Shown here piece after piece: positions 14,949-23,454 of a stretch of DNA of 64,000 nucleotides. Made by a program: the position numbers and the translations under genes. The notes below the pieces were generated by a model. The model saw nothing but the letters and a program-made list of their open reading frames with translations, was not told the origin of the DNA and searched no databases. The DNA comes from Mesorhizobium sp. WSM3862. Lineage in GTDB: Bacteria; Pseudomonadota; Alphaproteobacteria; Rhizobiales; Rhizobiaceae. The DNA lies in NCBI RefSeq assembly GCF_002294985.1, contig NZ_NSGE01000012.1:79526-143525 (forward strand). The letters are read 5' to 3'. How positions within the stretch are numbered: the stretch's first letter is position 1; the number at the start of each line of letters is the position of its first letter.

Positions 14949-17900
14949 ACCGCGCCAGGATGAGAGAGAGCCCGCGCTGTTCCCTGTCATCGGCATCGGC
15001 GCATCGGCCGGCGGCATCGCGGCGTTGCAGAAGTTCTTTCCGGAAGTGCCGGCCGACAGCGGCTTTGCCTATGTCGTGATCCAACACCTCGATGCCGAGC
15101 ATGAGAGTGTGCTCGCGAGCATCATCCAGCGCTCCACCGCGATCGAAACGCAGACCGCGGTCGAAGGCGCGGAAGTCGAGCCGAACAACATCTACGTCAT
15201 CCCGCCGGGCGTCTCGGTGACCATCCGGGGACAGCGTTTCAACATGGCCAAGATGGCCGCCACGCGCGCGAAGCGGACGCCGATCGACGATTTCTTCACG
15301 TCCCTGGCACAGGATCAAGGGGAGGATGCGGCCGGGCTGATCCTTTCCGGAACCGGCAGCGACGGCACGATCGGGCTCAGGGCAATAAAGGAACATGGCG
15401 GCCTAACGCTGGCGCAGCAGAGCGCCGAATATGATGGCATGATGCGCAGCGCCGTGCAGAGCGGCCTGGTTGACATGGTGCTGCCGGCCGAGGAGATGGC
15501 TGCGAAGCTCGTCGGCTATTTCAGCCACGCCAACCGCGATGAAAGCGAACGCGACCGCCGCAAGCGCGAAGTGGGCGAACAGCTTTCGCGGATCACGGGG
15601 CTGTTGCGTACGCGCACGGGCCATGATTTCAGCGGCTACAAGGACAACACCATCCTGAGGCGCATCCAGCGGCGCATGCAGGTGCTCCAGATCGACGATC
15701 CCACCGTGTTCTACGAGAGGTTGCGCGACGAGCCGCAGCAGGTCGACCTTCTGTTCCAGGACCTGCTCATCGGGGTGACCAGCTTCTTCCGGGACCCGCA
15801 GGCTTTCAATGCGCTCGAACGCTTCGTCGTCCCCAAGCTCTTCGAGAACCGAAAGCCCGACGAGACGATCAGGGTGTGGGTGCCCGGCTGCGCCACCGGA
15901 GAGGAAGCCTATTCGATCGCCATGCTTTTGAAGGAGAACGCGCCGCGGGGCGCCGCTTCTCCCAACCTGCAGATCTTCGCCACCGACATCGACGAGCGTG
16001 CGCTGGAAGTGGCGCGCGCCGGCCGCTATCCGGCGACCGTCGCAAGCGACATCACGCCGAAGCGCCTGAAGGAATTCTTCTCGCGCGAGGACGGCACATA
16101 TCGTGTTTCCGCCGATTTGCGAGAGGCTTGCCTGTTCTCGGCGCACAATCTGTTACGCGATCCGCCGTTTTCCAAGCTCGACCTGGTCGCGTGCCGCAAT
16201 CTCTTGATCTATATGGGGCCGGAACTGCAGGAAAAGATCATCCCGATCTTCCATTACGCGCTGCGCAGCAACGGCTATCTCTTTCTCGGATCTTCTGAGA
16301 ACGTCACGCGCCATGCGCGCCTGTTCTCGACCGTCGACAAGGCGAGCCGTATCTTCCAGAAGCGCAGCGGGGTCGCTGCGCAACGGCTGCCGGAATTCCC
16401 GCTTGCCGCCGCGGCCAGACAGGCTGCGCCGGCCGTGCGGCAACGGACGACGACAGGAACTGTGCAGGAAGTCGCCGAGCGTTTTCTCGTCGAGCGCTAT
16501 GCGCCGGCCTATGTGGTCATCAACGCGGCGGGCGAACTGATGCACAGTTCCGGAGGCACGGGCAAATACCTCGAGCTCGCGGCCGGTGCTCCCGACCACA
16601 ACGTTTTTTCCATGGCGCGGCGCGGGCTGCGCATGGATCTAAGGGCTGCGCTTCACAAAGCCGTCAGCACCGGCCAGGTGGCGGTTCAGAACAAGATCAA
16701 CATCGGTACCAATGGCGGCCGCCAGACGATCAGCCTCGCCGTGCAGCCGCTGCCGGCCGAGGGCGGGACGGACCCACTCTACATGCTGGTCTTCCGGGAC
16801 ATCGGCGGCATCACGGCGGAGACCGAGGACGAGCCCGTCCACACGACCGACGATGTCGAAAGCGCCAATGTCAGTCAGCTCGAAAAGGAGCTGCGGGAGA
16901 CCAAGGAGCGGCTCCAGATCACGACGGAGGAGCTCGAATCGTCCAACGAGGAGTTGAAGTCCTCCAACGAGGAACTGTCTTCCATCAACGAGGAGCTGCA
17001 GTCCTCGAACGAGGAACTGGAAACCTCGAAGGAAGAACTGCAATCGATCAACGAGGAACTGCAGACCGTCAATGCCGAGCTCAACATCCGCGTCGACGAG
17101 CTCAGCCGCGCCAACAACGACATGTCCAACCTGCTCGAAAGCACGCAGATCGCGACCGTGTTCCTCGACCGCGATCTTTGCGTCAAGAACTTCACGCCGA
17201 CGGCGCGGGACCTGTTCAGGCTGGTCGAAAGCGATGTCGGCCGGCCGCTCGCGCATGTGCGGCCGCGCTTTGCCGCGGACCGGCTGCAGGCAGACATGGA
17301 GCAGGTGCTGCAGCGGCTGGGGACGATAGAAAGGCAGGTGGAAGTCATCGAAAGCGCCAAGCGCTACATCATGCGCGTGATGCCCTACCGCACCGTGGAC
17401 AATGTCATCGCCGGCGTCGTCGTCACCTTCGTCGACATTACCCAGATCGCGCAGGCGGAGGAAAAGATCGGCGCGCTGTCGCACGACCTGCGCAACCGCC
17501 TCGAAAGCCTGGAGACTGTTCTGGATCTTGTGCCTGTCGGCATCTTGATCGCCGAAGACGACGACGGCGATGCCATCCGCGCCAATCGCCGCGCGGCCGA
17601 GCTCGCCGGCCGGCGCGCCGCGGACGGCAAGCTCAGCACTGTGCCGGCGGTCCTGCCGCTGATGGTGAACGGCTCCGTGGTGGAAACGCACGAGCAGCCG
17701 CTGCAGAAGGCGATGCGAACGGGCAAGCCCGTCCCCGGCTACGAAGCCCGAATCGCGCAGGGGGACGGCTCAAGCATCGACGTGATGATGTCGGCCAATC
17801 CGCTGTTTGACGAGTCCGGCAGGGTTCGGGGCGCTATTGCGGCCCTGGTCGATGTCTCGAACCATAAGGAGGCCGAGCGCGCTCAGGAGAGGCTGCTGCA

Positions 17901-18495
17901 CGAGCTGCAGCATCGTGTGAAGAACATCCTAGCCACGATCACCGCACTGACCTCGCGCATGATCCGCTCGTCAAGCTCAATGGGGGAATTCGCGACATCA
18001 TTCCATGAGCGACTGCACGCGATGGCGCGCACGCATGAGGTCCTGTCTTCCCACAATTGGGGCGACGCCGACCTCGAGGAACTGCTGAGGGCGACGATTT
18101 CCCCCTACAGCAGCACGGGACGCCAGAACCTAGTCGTTCACGGCCGGCCGTTCCACCTCGATGCGGCAACGGCGGCGGCACTCGGCATGGTGTTCTTCGA
18201 GCTTGCCAGCAACGCCGCCAAATATGGGGCGCTTTCCGCCGAGACCGGACGCGTCGAGGTCTCCTGGAACGTGGTGAAGTCGGGCATGCTTTCGATCAGC
18301 TGGAAGGAACTCGGCGGTCCGGCCGTGGAAGAGCCATCCCGCAGAAATTTTGGAACCACTTTCATCCAGCAGAGTTTGGAGTACGAGCTGAGGGGGAGTG
18401 TCGAATTGAACTTCCGGCCCACCGGCCTGGAGTGCCTGCTTGAAATCCCCCTTGCCCGAACCGAAGCCTTCGAGCCGCTGCCCGGCTACGCATGA
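14902..18495 (+). CDS. CheB/CheR/PAS/HWE histidine kinase fusion
   Basis: A 1197-residue multidomain sensor. In order: CheB esterase (about 25-210; GASAGG, VIQHLD, SGTGSDGT), CheR methyltransferase (about 220-490; SAM motif PGCATGEEAY), a PAS-like domain (about 525-630), a Glu/Ser-rich coiled coil with repeated SSNEEL units (about 655-725), two PAS domains (about 730-990) and a HWE-type kinase (990-1190) with the phospho-acceptor His1004 in LQHRVKN and a diverged ATPase region. HWE kinases include regulators that feed PhyR in the general stress response. It is coupled to the receiver gene by an ATGA overlap. Confidence 0.9.
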   Translation: MAQAARKASTRKARTRPRQDEREPALFPVIGIGASAGGIAALQKFFPEVPADSGFAYVVIQHLDAEHESVLASIIQRSTAIETQTAVEGAEVEPNNIYVIPPGVSVTIRGQRFNMAKMAATRAKRTPIDDFFTSLAQDQGEDAAGLILSGTGSDGTIGLRAIKEHGGLTLAQQSAEYDGMMRSAVQSGLVDMVLPAEEMAAKLVGYFSHANRDESERDRRKREVGEQLSRITGLLRTRTGHDFSGYKDNTILRRIQRRMQVLQIDDPTVFYERLRDEPQQVDLLFQDLLIGVTSFFRDPQAFNALERFVVPKLFENRKPDETIRVWVPGCATGEEAYSIAMLLKENAPRGAASPNLQIFATDIDERALEVARAGRYPATVASDITPKRLKEFFSREDGTYRVSADLREACLFSAHNLLRDPPFSKLDLVACRNLLIYMGPELQEKIIPIFHYALRSNGYLFLGSSENVTRHARLFSTVDKASRIFQKRSGVAAQRLPEFPLAAAARQAAPAVRQRTTTGTVQEVAERFLVERYAPAYVVINAAGELMHSSGGTGKYLELAAGAPDHNVFSMARRGLRMDLRAALHKAVSTGQVAVQNKINIGTNGGRQTISLAVQPLPAEGGTDPLYMLVFRDIGGITAETEDEPVHTTDDVESANVSQLEKELRETKERLQITTEELESSNEELKSSNEELSSINEELQSSNEELETSKEELQSINEELQTVNAELNIRVDELSRANNDMSNLLESTQIATVFLDRDLCVKNFTPTARDLFRLVESDVGRPLAHVRPRFAADRLQADMEQVLQRLGTIERQVEVIESAKRYIMRVMPYRTVDNVIAGVVVTFVDITQIAQAEEKIGALSHDLRNRLESLETVLDLVPVGILIAEDDDGDAIRANRRAAELAGRRAADGKLSTVPAVLPLMVNGSVVETHEQPLQKAMRTGKPVPGYEARIAQGDGSSIDVMMSANPLFDESGRVRGAIAALVDVSNHKEAERAQERLLHELQHRVKNILATITALTSRMIRSSSSMGEFATSFHERLHAMARTHEVLSSHNWGDADLEELLRATISPYSSTGRQNLVVHGRPFHLDAATAAALGMVFFELASNAAKYGALSAETGRVEVSWNVVKSGMLSISWKELGGPAVEEPSRRNFGTTFIQQSLEYELRGSVELNFRPTGLECLLEIPLARTEAFEPLPGYA

Positions 18496-18896
18496 ACAAG
18501 AGCGCTCCATTATCGGGCCTGCGAATCCTCGTCGTCGAGGACGCTTTCCTGGTCGCGCTCGACCTCTCCGACGAATTGACCGATGCAGGCTGCCATGTCG
18601 TGGGGCCCGCGCCTTCGGTCCAACAGGCGCTCGAGCAGATCGATGGCGTCGAGCTGGATGGCGCGGTGCTCGACGTCAACCTGCAGGGCGAACGCAGCTT
18701 TCCGCTGGCCGAGCACCTCGCCGCGCGAGACGTGCCGTTCCTCTTCCTCACCGGCTATGACAGCGCGACGGTCTTTCCGGATCGGTTCCGGGATTCGCCG
18801 AGGCTGTCTAAGCCCGTGGAGACCAAAGTGCTGATCGAGGCGGTCGCGCGATTGGCGCGCGCAGGCACCGAGGCCGCGCGGCGCTCTCGCCTGTAG
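18492..18896 (+). CDS. single-domain response regulator (SdrG/FATGUY-like)
   Basis: A 134-residue receiver domain with no output domain. Acidic pocket VVEDAF, phospho-acceptor Asp61 in GAVLDVNL, Thr/Tyr region PFLFLTGYDS and the conserved Lys in LSKPVE are all present. The PFLFLTGYD segment resembles the FATGUY motif of single-domain regulators that modulate the alphaproteobacterial general stress response; this is a family-level resemblance, not proof. The ATGA overlap makes the upstream HWE kinase its likely partner. Confidence 0.85.
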   Translation: MNKSAPLSGLRILVVEDAFLVALDLSDELTDAGCHVVGPAPSVQQALEQIDGVELDGAVLDVNLQGERSFPLAEHLAARDVPFLFLTGYDSATVFPDRFRDSPRLSKPVETKVLIEAVARLARAGTEAARRSRL

Positions 18897-19166
18897 CAAT
18901 CGGGCTCCTGCAAGCGTTTCGCAACATCCGATGCAGGCACTGGTCTGGGCTGGAATCGTGCAAGGCTTTGCCACTCCTCCGCTGCTGTTGATCGAACGAT
19001 CGCAGGATCATGACCGACCAGGTCATAGGGAACACCAACATCGTTCGGGGGGCACGACCGCGGTGATCTTTGCGGCCGCCAGGGGATTGGTGGGAGTTGG
19101 TTCCTCTAGCTCGAACCGCGACGCCACCATCGGTTGGCCCAGGTTCAAGCAAGTTCGCTTACAACA

Positions 19167-19191
19167 GGAACGATCATCATCGTCACGCATT
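19167..19191 (+). promoter_or_regulatory. possible EcfG-type promoter for the ECF sigma gene
   Basis: GGAAC 19167-19171, 18 bases, TT 19190-19191 (ATT form). It would make the sigma gene auto-regulated. The rest of 18897-19166 shows no gene. Confidence 0.4.
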
Positions 19192-19227
19192 CTCCCTAAT
19201 CAATGCCCATCAACTCTCTCTGCTGGG

Positions 19228-19821
19228 GTGAGAACCGTGTTACCCAAAGGCCATGCCGTGCCTGACTGCGTACCGGGCGAGGTCGCTGTCGTCGACCTCA
19301 TTCCTGCCTTGCGTGCTTTTGCGCGCACTTTTTGCCGCTTGCCCGATGATGCCGACGATTTGGTGCAGGAGACCCTGACCAAGGGGCTTGCGAACTTGGA
19401 CAAGTTCGAGCCGGGGACGCGATTGAAGTCCTGGCTTTTCACCATCATGCGCAATACGCATTATACGCGGGTCAAGGCGGCAGCTAGGGAGGCGCCCGGT
19501 TTGCTTGACTGCGCCTCCAGCCGGCCGATTTCGGAAGCCTCGCAGGACTGGTCCGTTCGGACCAAGGAAGTCTACCGCGCTATGCAGAAGCTTCCGATAC
19601 ATCAGCGCGAGGTGCTGACGCTGATCGGTGTGCTGGGCGTCAGCTATGAAGAAACCGCGGAGATATGCGATTGCGCGGTCGGTACCGTTAAAAGCCGTCT
19701 CAACCGCGCGCGTGCAAGCGTCTTGGAATTCCTTGATGAAAGCTCATCGCAAGCGCTGGTCGAAAGACACGACCATGTTGCGGAAGATCACTGGGACAGA
19801 AGCGCTGACAGGCATCGATGA
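19228..19821 (+). CDS. ECF sigma factor, EcfG-like
   Basis: About 197 residues. A sigma-2 region (LPDDADDLVQETLTKGLANL, then TRLKSWLFTIMRNTHYTR) and a sigma-4 region (LPIHQREVLTLIGVLGVSYE, then CAVGTVKSRLNRAR) are complete; no long N- or C-terminal sensory extension is present. This layout fits the general-stress (ECF15/EcfG) group as well as other alphaproteobacterial ECF groups. The start is uncertain: GTG at 19228, 19237 or 19258 are all in frame and no ATG is available. If EcfG-like, it would read the 38 sites reported here, but the genome may hold other copies. Confidence 0.8.
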   Translation: MRTVLPKGHAVPDCVPGEVAVVDLIPALRAFARTFCRLPDDADDLVQETLTKGLANLDKFEPGTRLKSWLFTIMRNTHYTRVKAAAREAPGLLDCASSRPISEASQDWSVRTKEVYRAMQKLPIHQREVLTLIGVLGVSYEETAEICDCAVGTVKSRLNRARASVLEFLDESSSQALVERHDHVAEDHWDRSADRHR

Positions 19822-19830
19822 GGCTTGCCG

Positions 19831-20007
19831 TCAGTTCTCCTTTTTGCACCGGCGCTTCTCGATCAGCGCATTCTGCAACTCGATCGCGAGCTTGGTCAGC
19901 CGATCAGGAACTTTTTCCTGCTCAATGGCGGTCAACAACGACGCGATCTCTTGGTCTATGCCCAGGCTTGCCTGGCTTACGGGATCGCGCTGGCTCGGAC
20001 GAGACAT
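19831..20007 (-). CDS. 58-residue NepR-like small protein
   Basis: The frame reads MSRPSQRDPVSQASLGIDQE and then two helices joined by EKVPDRLTKLA. The segment IASLLTAIEQEKVPDRL resembles the first helix and E-x-V-P-D-R signature of NepR anti-sigma factors, but the second helix (LQNALIEKRRCK) differs from classical NepR. It converges on the ECF sigma gene with nine bases between stops. In the general stress response NepR sequesters EcfG until PhyR is phosphorylated. The assignment is tentative; a basic-helix small protein of another family is the alternative. Confidence 0.45.
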   Translation of the reverse strand: MSRPSQRDPVSQASLGIDQEIASLLTAIEQEKVPDRLTKLAIELQNALIEKRRCKKEN

Positions 20008-20190
20008 GGCATTCTCTTAGCAAATGTGGCCCCTTCGAGATTCACTTGAGACCATACACGGCCGGAGTTTGCAAGGCGCTTACAGCCGCCGATCAGCTTC
20101 AGCCCCGCAGCAGATCGTGGCGGAGCGAAAACCCTTTGCCTGAACTGATCCGTTGCGAGCCGGCAAAGTCTTGCGATAGTCCCCGCAAGA

Positions 20191-20409
20191 TCAGTCTTCC
20201 GGAATCCGGGTTGCCGCGTGGTCTTGATACTGATCGGACTTGATCCGATTGCTGTCGAGGCCGCGTTCTTTTGTATGCTGCTTCTTATCCCGGTTCGACA
20301 GGACGTCATTTTCGCCAATCATGTTTTTCGGAACCGTCGTCTTCGCTCCGGTCCCGGCACCTTTGCCCTGACTGCCGCGTCCCATGTGTTTCTTACCGCC
20401 GGACGCCAT
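20191..20409 (-). CDS. 72-residue hydrophilin-like stress protein
   Basis: A very hydrophilic protein (MASGGKKHMGRGSQGKGAG start, then VPKNMIGENDVLSNRDKKQH and a charged tail) rich in Gly, Lys, Asp and lacking any hydrophobic core, so probably intrinsically disordered. AGGAG lies six bases before the ATG, and an EcfG-type promoter lies 49 bases upstream, within the 3' end of the methyltransferase gene. Likely a desiccation or osmotic protectant by analogy only. Confidence 0.65.
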   Translation of the reverse strand: MASGGKKHMGRGSQGKGAGTGAKTTVPKNMIGENDVLSNRDKKQHTKERGLDSNRIKSDQYQDHAATRIPED

Positions 20410-20457
20410 CTTCTTCTCCTGGGTCTTCCAGATTCTGCGCAAGTGGTCTGGGAGCCG

Positions 20458-20482
20458 AACTTCGGTCCGTCGGTTATGTTCC
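20458..20482 (-). promoter_or_regulatory. EcfG/RpoE2-type promoter for the hydrophilin-like gene
   Basis: Minus strand GGAAC (20482-20478), 17 bases, GTT (20460-20458). It overlaps the last codons of the preceding gene. Confidence 0.65.
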
Positions 20483-21382
20483 GCCGGTACGACGAATAAG
20501 AAAGGCGGTGCCGTCCCATCGACGGAAAGGCATCTCGCCATCGATGAGGACGTCCATGGCGCATATTCGGGCGAGATGGCGGATGTCGGAGGAATCGGCG
20601 GCGGGCGACATCCGGTATGAATAATTGAGGATTGCCACCATCCCTCCTGGCCGCAACACGCGCGCCACTTCGATAAAGTGCCGCTCGGCGACGCCGGCAA
20701 GTACCAGGTAAGGGAAGCTATCGACCGCCAACACGCCATCAAAACCCGCATCGACGAATTCGCCAAGGTCGAGGCCGGAGGTCCGGCGGAATTCAACATT
20801 GCCAAGACCGGCGCAGCGTCGGCGCGCGACGGCAACCATCCTTGGCGAGATATCGATGCCGACGATATGCTTAGCTCTGGCGTGGAGCGCGCATTCGAAG
20901 CGGCCGATGCCGGAGCCGATATCGAGTATTGTCTTGTCCGCGCCGGTAAAATGCTGTCGCTCCAGCCAGGAGACGATTTCGGCCGTTGCAGCCGAAAGCT
21001 TTTCCTCGTCGCCAAGCGACGAAAGTTGGACGCTGGCCGCCGGAGAGATGGCGACCGCTTCGTCAAAGCCCCCGGCCAGCCGGCGGATCGTCATCTCACC
21101 GGTTTCGCCGCGCAGACGGTCATGACAAACCGAAGCTGCCGTTGACCTCAGACTATCGAAGGCATCTGCCTTGCCCGAAAGAAGCACGGCTATGTCCTCG
21201 AGCCAGCCCCTTTGCTCGACAGCGCTTGCACGCATGTCCAATGCGACGTCCGCCAATTCTGGCGCGCGCATATCCGTCTCGACGGCCAATCTGGCGACCG
21301 CGACTTCGGCGGACAGGTCGGTCGCTATGCAATCCTCGAGGATGTGCCTCGCGGTCGTCCTCACTCGCTCTGCTGTGGTCAT
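20474..21382 (-). CDS. SAM-dependent methyltransferase, last gene of the sugar/inositol cluster
   Basis: A 302-residue protein. The N-terminal 120 residues are helical and unassigned; residues about 135-240 hold a class I methyltransferase fold with ILDIGSGIGRFECAL (motif I), VGIDISPRMV (motif II) and LRPGGMVAILNYSYR (motif III region). The substrate is unknown; the setting suggests a glycan or inositol-linked product. The ATG at 21382 overlaps the previous stop as ATGA; an in-frame ATG at 21421 with a better ribosome site would lengthen it by 13 residues. Confidence 0.8.
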   Translation of the reverse strand: MTTAERVRTTARHILEDCIATDLSAEVAVARLAVETDMRAPELADVALDMRASAVEQRGWLEDIAVLLSGKADAFDSLRSTAASVCHDRLRGETGEMTIRRLAGGFDEAVAISPAASVQLSSLGDEEKLSAATAEIVSWLERQHFTGADKTILDIGSGIGRFECALHARAKHIVGIDISPRMVAVARRRCAGLGNVEFRRTSGLDLGEFVDAGFDGVLAVDSFPYLVLAGVAERHFIEVARVLRPGGMVAILNYSYRMSPAADSSDIRHLARICAMDVLIDGEMPFRRWDGTAFLIRRTGGT

Positions 21383-22371
21383 GGCGAGGCGTTGCGGGTC
21401 CAGACCCTTTGTATGGTCCATCGGTCCTCTGCTCCCCAGCTGTATTTGTAGCTCTCCCGGCCGCGTAGAAAATCGAACTCTCGCGCGCCGTCCTGAACGG
21501 CTTCGGCGATAGCCTTGCCGATCAGAATGGCGCCGGGGCTCTCCGATGCACAGGAGGGGTCGAAGCCGCCGAGATAGGCATAGGCGCGGTCGCGGTGATG
21601 AAAACCGTAATAAGCGCCGACGACTGCGCCGTCGATTTCCATCAGCCAGCACCGCGCCAAATGGCTCGCGGCGAGACGGGGCAAGGCATTGCGATGAAAC
21701 TCGATCGCGCTTTTGGTCAGCACGCCGCCGCCCTGTCCGGCCCAGCGGGCGTCGTGAAGGCGGATCAGCTGACCCAGAAATATCTGCGGCGCGGCCTCCG
21801 CCCGCTTGATCGTCACCCGGCCTCTCCGTTGAGCGGCTCGCAGCGCGCGACGCAGCTGGCGTCTTCGCCGCGCGGGAACGGAGCGCGCAAGCGTCTCGTC
21901 GCCAGCCAAGGCAAGCACGGGGCAGGCGGCATGGCAGGTAGATCGGCTCTCGTCGATATCGGGCAGCAAAAGCTCCAGGGATGCGGCTTCACACGAAAGG
22001 TCCGGTAGGATCCATTGCGACCATTCGAGCGAAAGCACAGTCTCGGCAATCAAGGTACCGGCGGCTTCTTCGAACTTGGGTGCGCAAAGAATATCGAGAT
22101 AGTCGCTCAGCGATATTCCGATCGGAAGCAGGCGCAAACCGGAAGCGTGCCGTTCGAGGTAGAGCGGTGCCAGGCCGACGAGATCGTTTCCGTTCCACAC
22201 GGCGATCGCCGAGAGATCGCCCGGCGCGAATGTCCGCCACCATGGCAGGAGCCAGGCGGGTGACTGGAAAGGCGTAGCAGAGCCGCATTGCGACCAAAGC
22301 GACCACCAATGCTGCTCTAGACCGTCGAGCGCATCTTGGTCGCGGATGACATCGGCACGCAGGCCGCTCAC
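21379..22371 (-). CDS. GNAT-type acetyltransferase (CelD/BcsL-like)
   Basis: A 330-residue protein of the Acetyltransf_6 group: an N-terminal half with WWSLWSQCGSATPFQSPAWL and a C-terminal GNAT half with GAYYGFHHRDRAYAYLGGFD and the family's FDFLRGRESYKYSWG block. Relatives are found in polysaccharide clusters and transfer acyl groups to surface sugars or peptides. The GTG start at 22371 overlaps the previous stop as GTGA and has GGGAG seven bases upstream; an upstream ATG frame would only extend into the glycosyltransferase gene. Confidence 0.82.
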   Translation of the reverse strand: MSGLRADVIRDQDALDGLEQHWWSLWSQCGSATPFQSPAWLLPWWRTFAPGDLSAIAVWNGNDLVGLAPLYLERHASGLRLLPIGISLSDYLDILCAPKFEEAAGTLIAETVLSLEWSQWILPDLSCEAASLELLLPDIDESRSTCHAACPVLALAGDETLARSVPARRRRQLRRALRAAQRRGRVTIKRAEAAPQIFLGQLIRLHDARWAGQGGGVLTKSAIEFHRNALPRLAASHLARCWLMEIDGAVVGAYYGFHHRDRAYAYLGGFDPSCASESPGAILIGKAIAEAVQDGAREFDFLRGRESYKYSWGAEDRWTIQRVWTRNASP

Positions 22372-23432
22372 CCGACGGCTCCCAACCGTGCGCGGGAATC
22401 GCCGAGCTTTGCCAATGCTCGATAGGCATCCATATAGGCCGAAACCATGCGATCGAGCGAAAACCGGTCTCGCGCCGCTGCCCGGCATGTTTCGTTGTCG
22501 AGGTCGGCCGAGGCGTCGATGGCTATCGCCATCTCGTCGATGTCATTGACCAGGAAGCCGGTCTTGCCGTGCTCAACGACATTGGGCAGGGCGCCATTCG
22601 GGAAGGCCACAACCGGCGTGCCGCAGGCGAGGGCTTCCATGGCAACGAGCGAGCTCGTTTCCGCGGCAAGGCTCGGAATGACCAGGCAGCGGGCGGCGTT
22701 GAGAAGCCGCCGCTTGGCGAAAAACCCGAGCGGTCCCAGGAAACGCCGCCGCCTGTCGAGGCGAGGCTCCACGTCCTCGGCGAAATACTGAACATGTGTC
22801 CGGTAGGGATATATCTGCCCTCCAATTGCAAGCGGCACTCCAGCGCGCTTCGCGGCGTCGATCGCCAGGTGGATGCCTTTTTCCGGGCATATTCGGCTTA
22901 ACACGAGCGCGAAATTGCGATGCGACCGGGGATCGGTAAGCGCATTGACGTCAACCCCGTTTGGGATGGGCGCGATCAGTCTCGATCCGGCCGGCGCGGT
23001 TGCTTGCTGCGCCTCCGAGACCGCGTGCAGCCACAGGTCTTCACGGGCCGGGCTCAGCACTCCGGCCGGATACCAGGCAAGCGGCAGGTGCAGTGTCACG
23101 AGCGTGGGGCCGTCATCGGGAAGATAGGCATCGAAATCGATGCCATGCAGATGGACGACATCGATCGGCCAGCGCGCACGCGCGGCTGCGATCGCCGCGC
23201 GGTGCGCGTCCTGGGCGCGGCTCTTTGCCGTCTCGTCGAGCGCGCCTGTTTCGGCAGGCGTCTCGACCAGGGTCCCGGCCGCGCTGGAGCCCCGGCAGGC
23301 GACGACGATGGATTGATGACCTTGCCTGACCAGTGCGTGATCCAGCATCGACAGCACCTGCTCGGCGCCGCCGACCGCATCGAGGCCGACAGGCGCAAGC
23401 GGATAGGCGACGTTGAGCACGGTAAGCGTCAT
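22368..23432 (-). CDS. glycosyltransferase family 4
   Basis: A 354-residue GT-B fold enzyme. N-terminal nucleotide-binding-like half opens with AYPLAPVGLDAVGGAEQVLS; the C-terminal half holds SRICPEKGIHLAIDAAKRAG and the donor-binding E-x7-E region in AETSSLVAMEALACGTPVVA. It probably transfers a sugar from a nucleotide donor to a cluster intermediate. The ATG at 23432 begins the conserved MTLTVLNVAYPL; upstream codons are read from the hydrolase gene in another frame. Cytoplasmic, possibly membrane-associated. Confidence 0.85.
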   Translation of the reverse strand: MTLTVLNVAYPLAPVGLDAVGGAEQVLSMLDHALVRQGHQSIVVACRGSSAAGTLVETPAETGALDETAKSRAQDAHRAAIAAARARWPIDVVHLHGIDFDAYLPDDGPTLVTLHLPLAWYPAGVLSPAREDLWLHAVSEAQQATAPAGSRLIAPIPNGVDVNALTDPRSHRNFALVLSRICPEKGIHLAIDAAKRAGVPLAIGGQIYPYRTHVQYFAEDVEPRLDRRRRFLGPLGFFAKRRLLNAARCLVIPSLAAETSSLVAMEALACGTPVVAFPNGALPNVVEHGKTGFLVNDIDEMAIAIDASADLDNETCRAAARDRFSLDRMVSAYMDAYRALAKLGDSRARLGAVG

Positions 23433-23454
23433 GGCTGATCGAGCCGAAGTGACC

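Noticed and set aside
16639..17691. A 350-residue minus-strand frame inside the kinase gene
   Set aside because: It lies opposite the coiled-coil and PAS region and has only low-complexity sequence.
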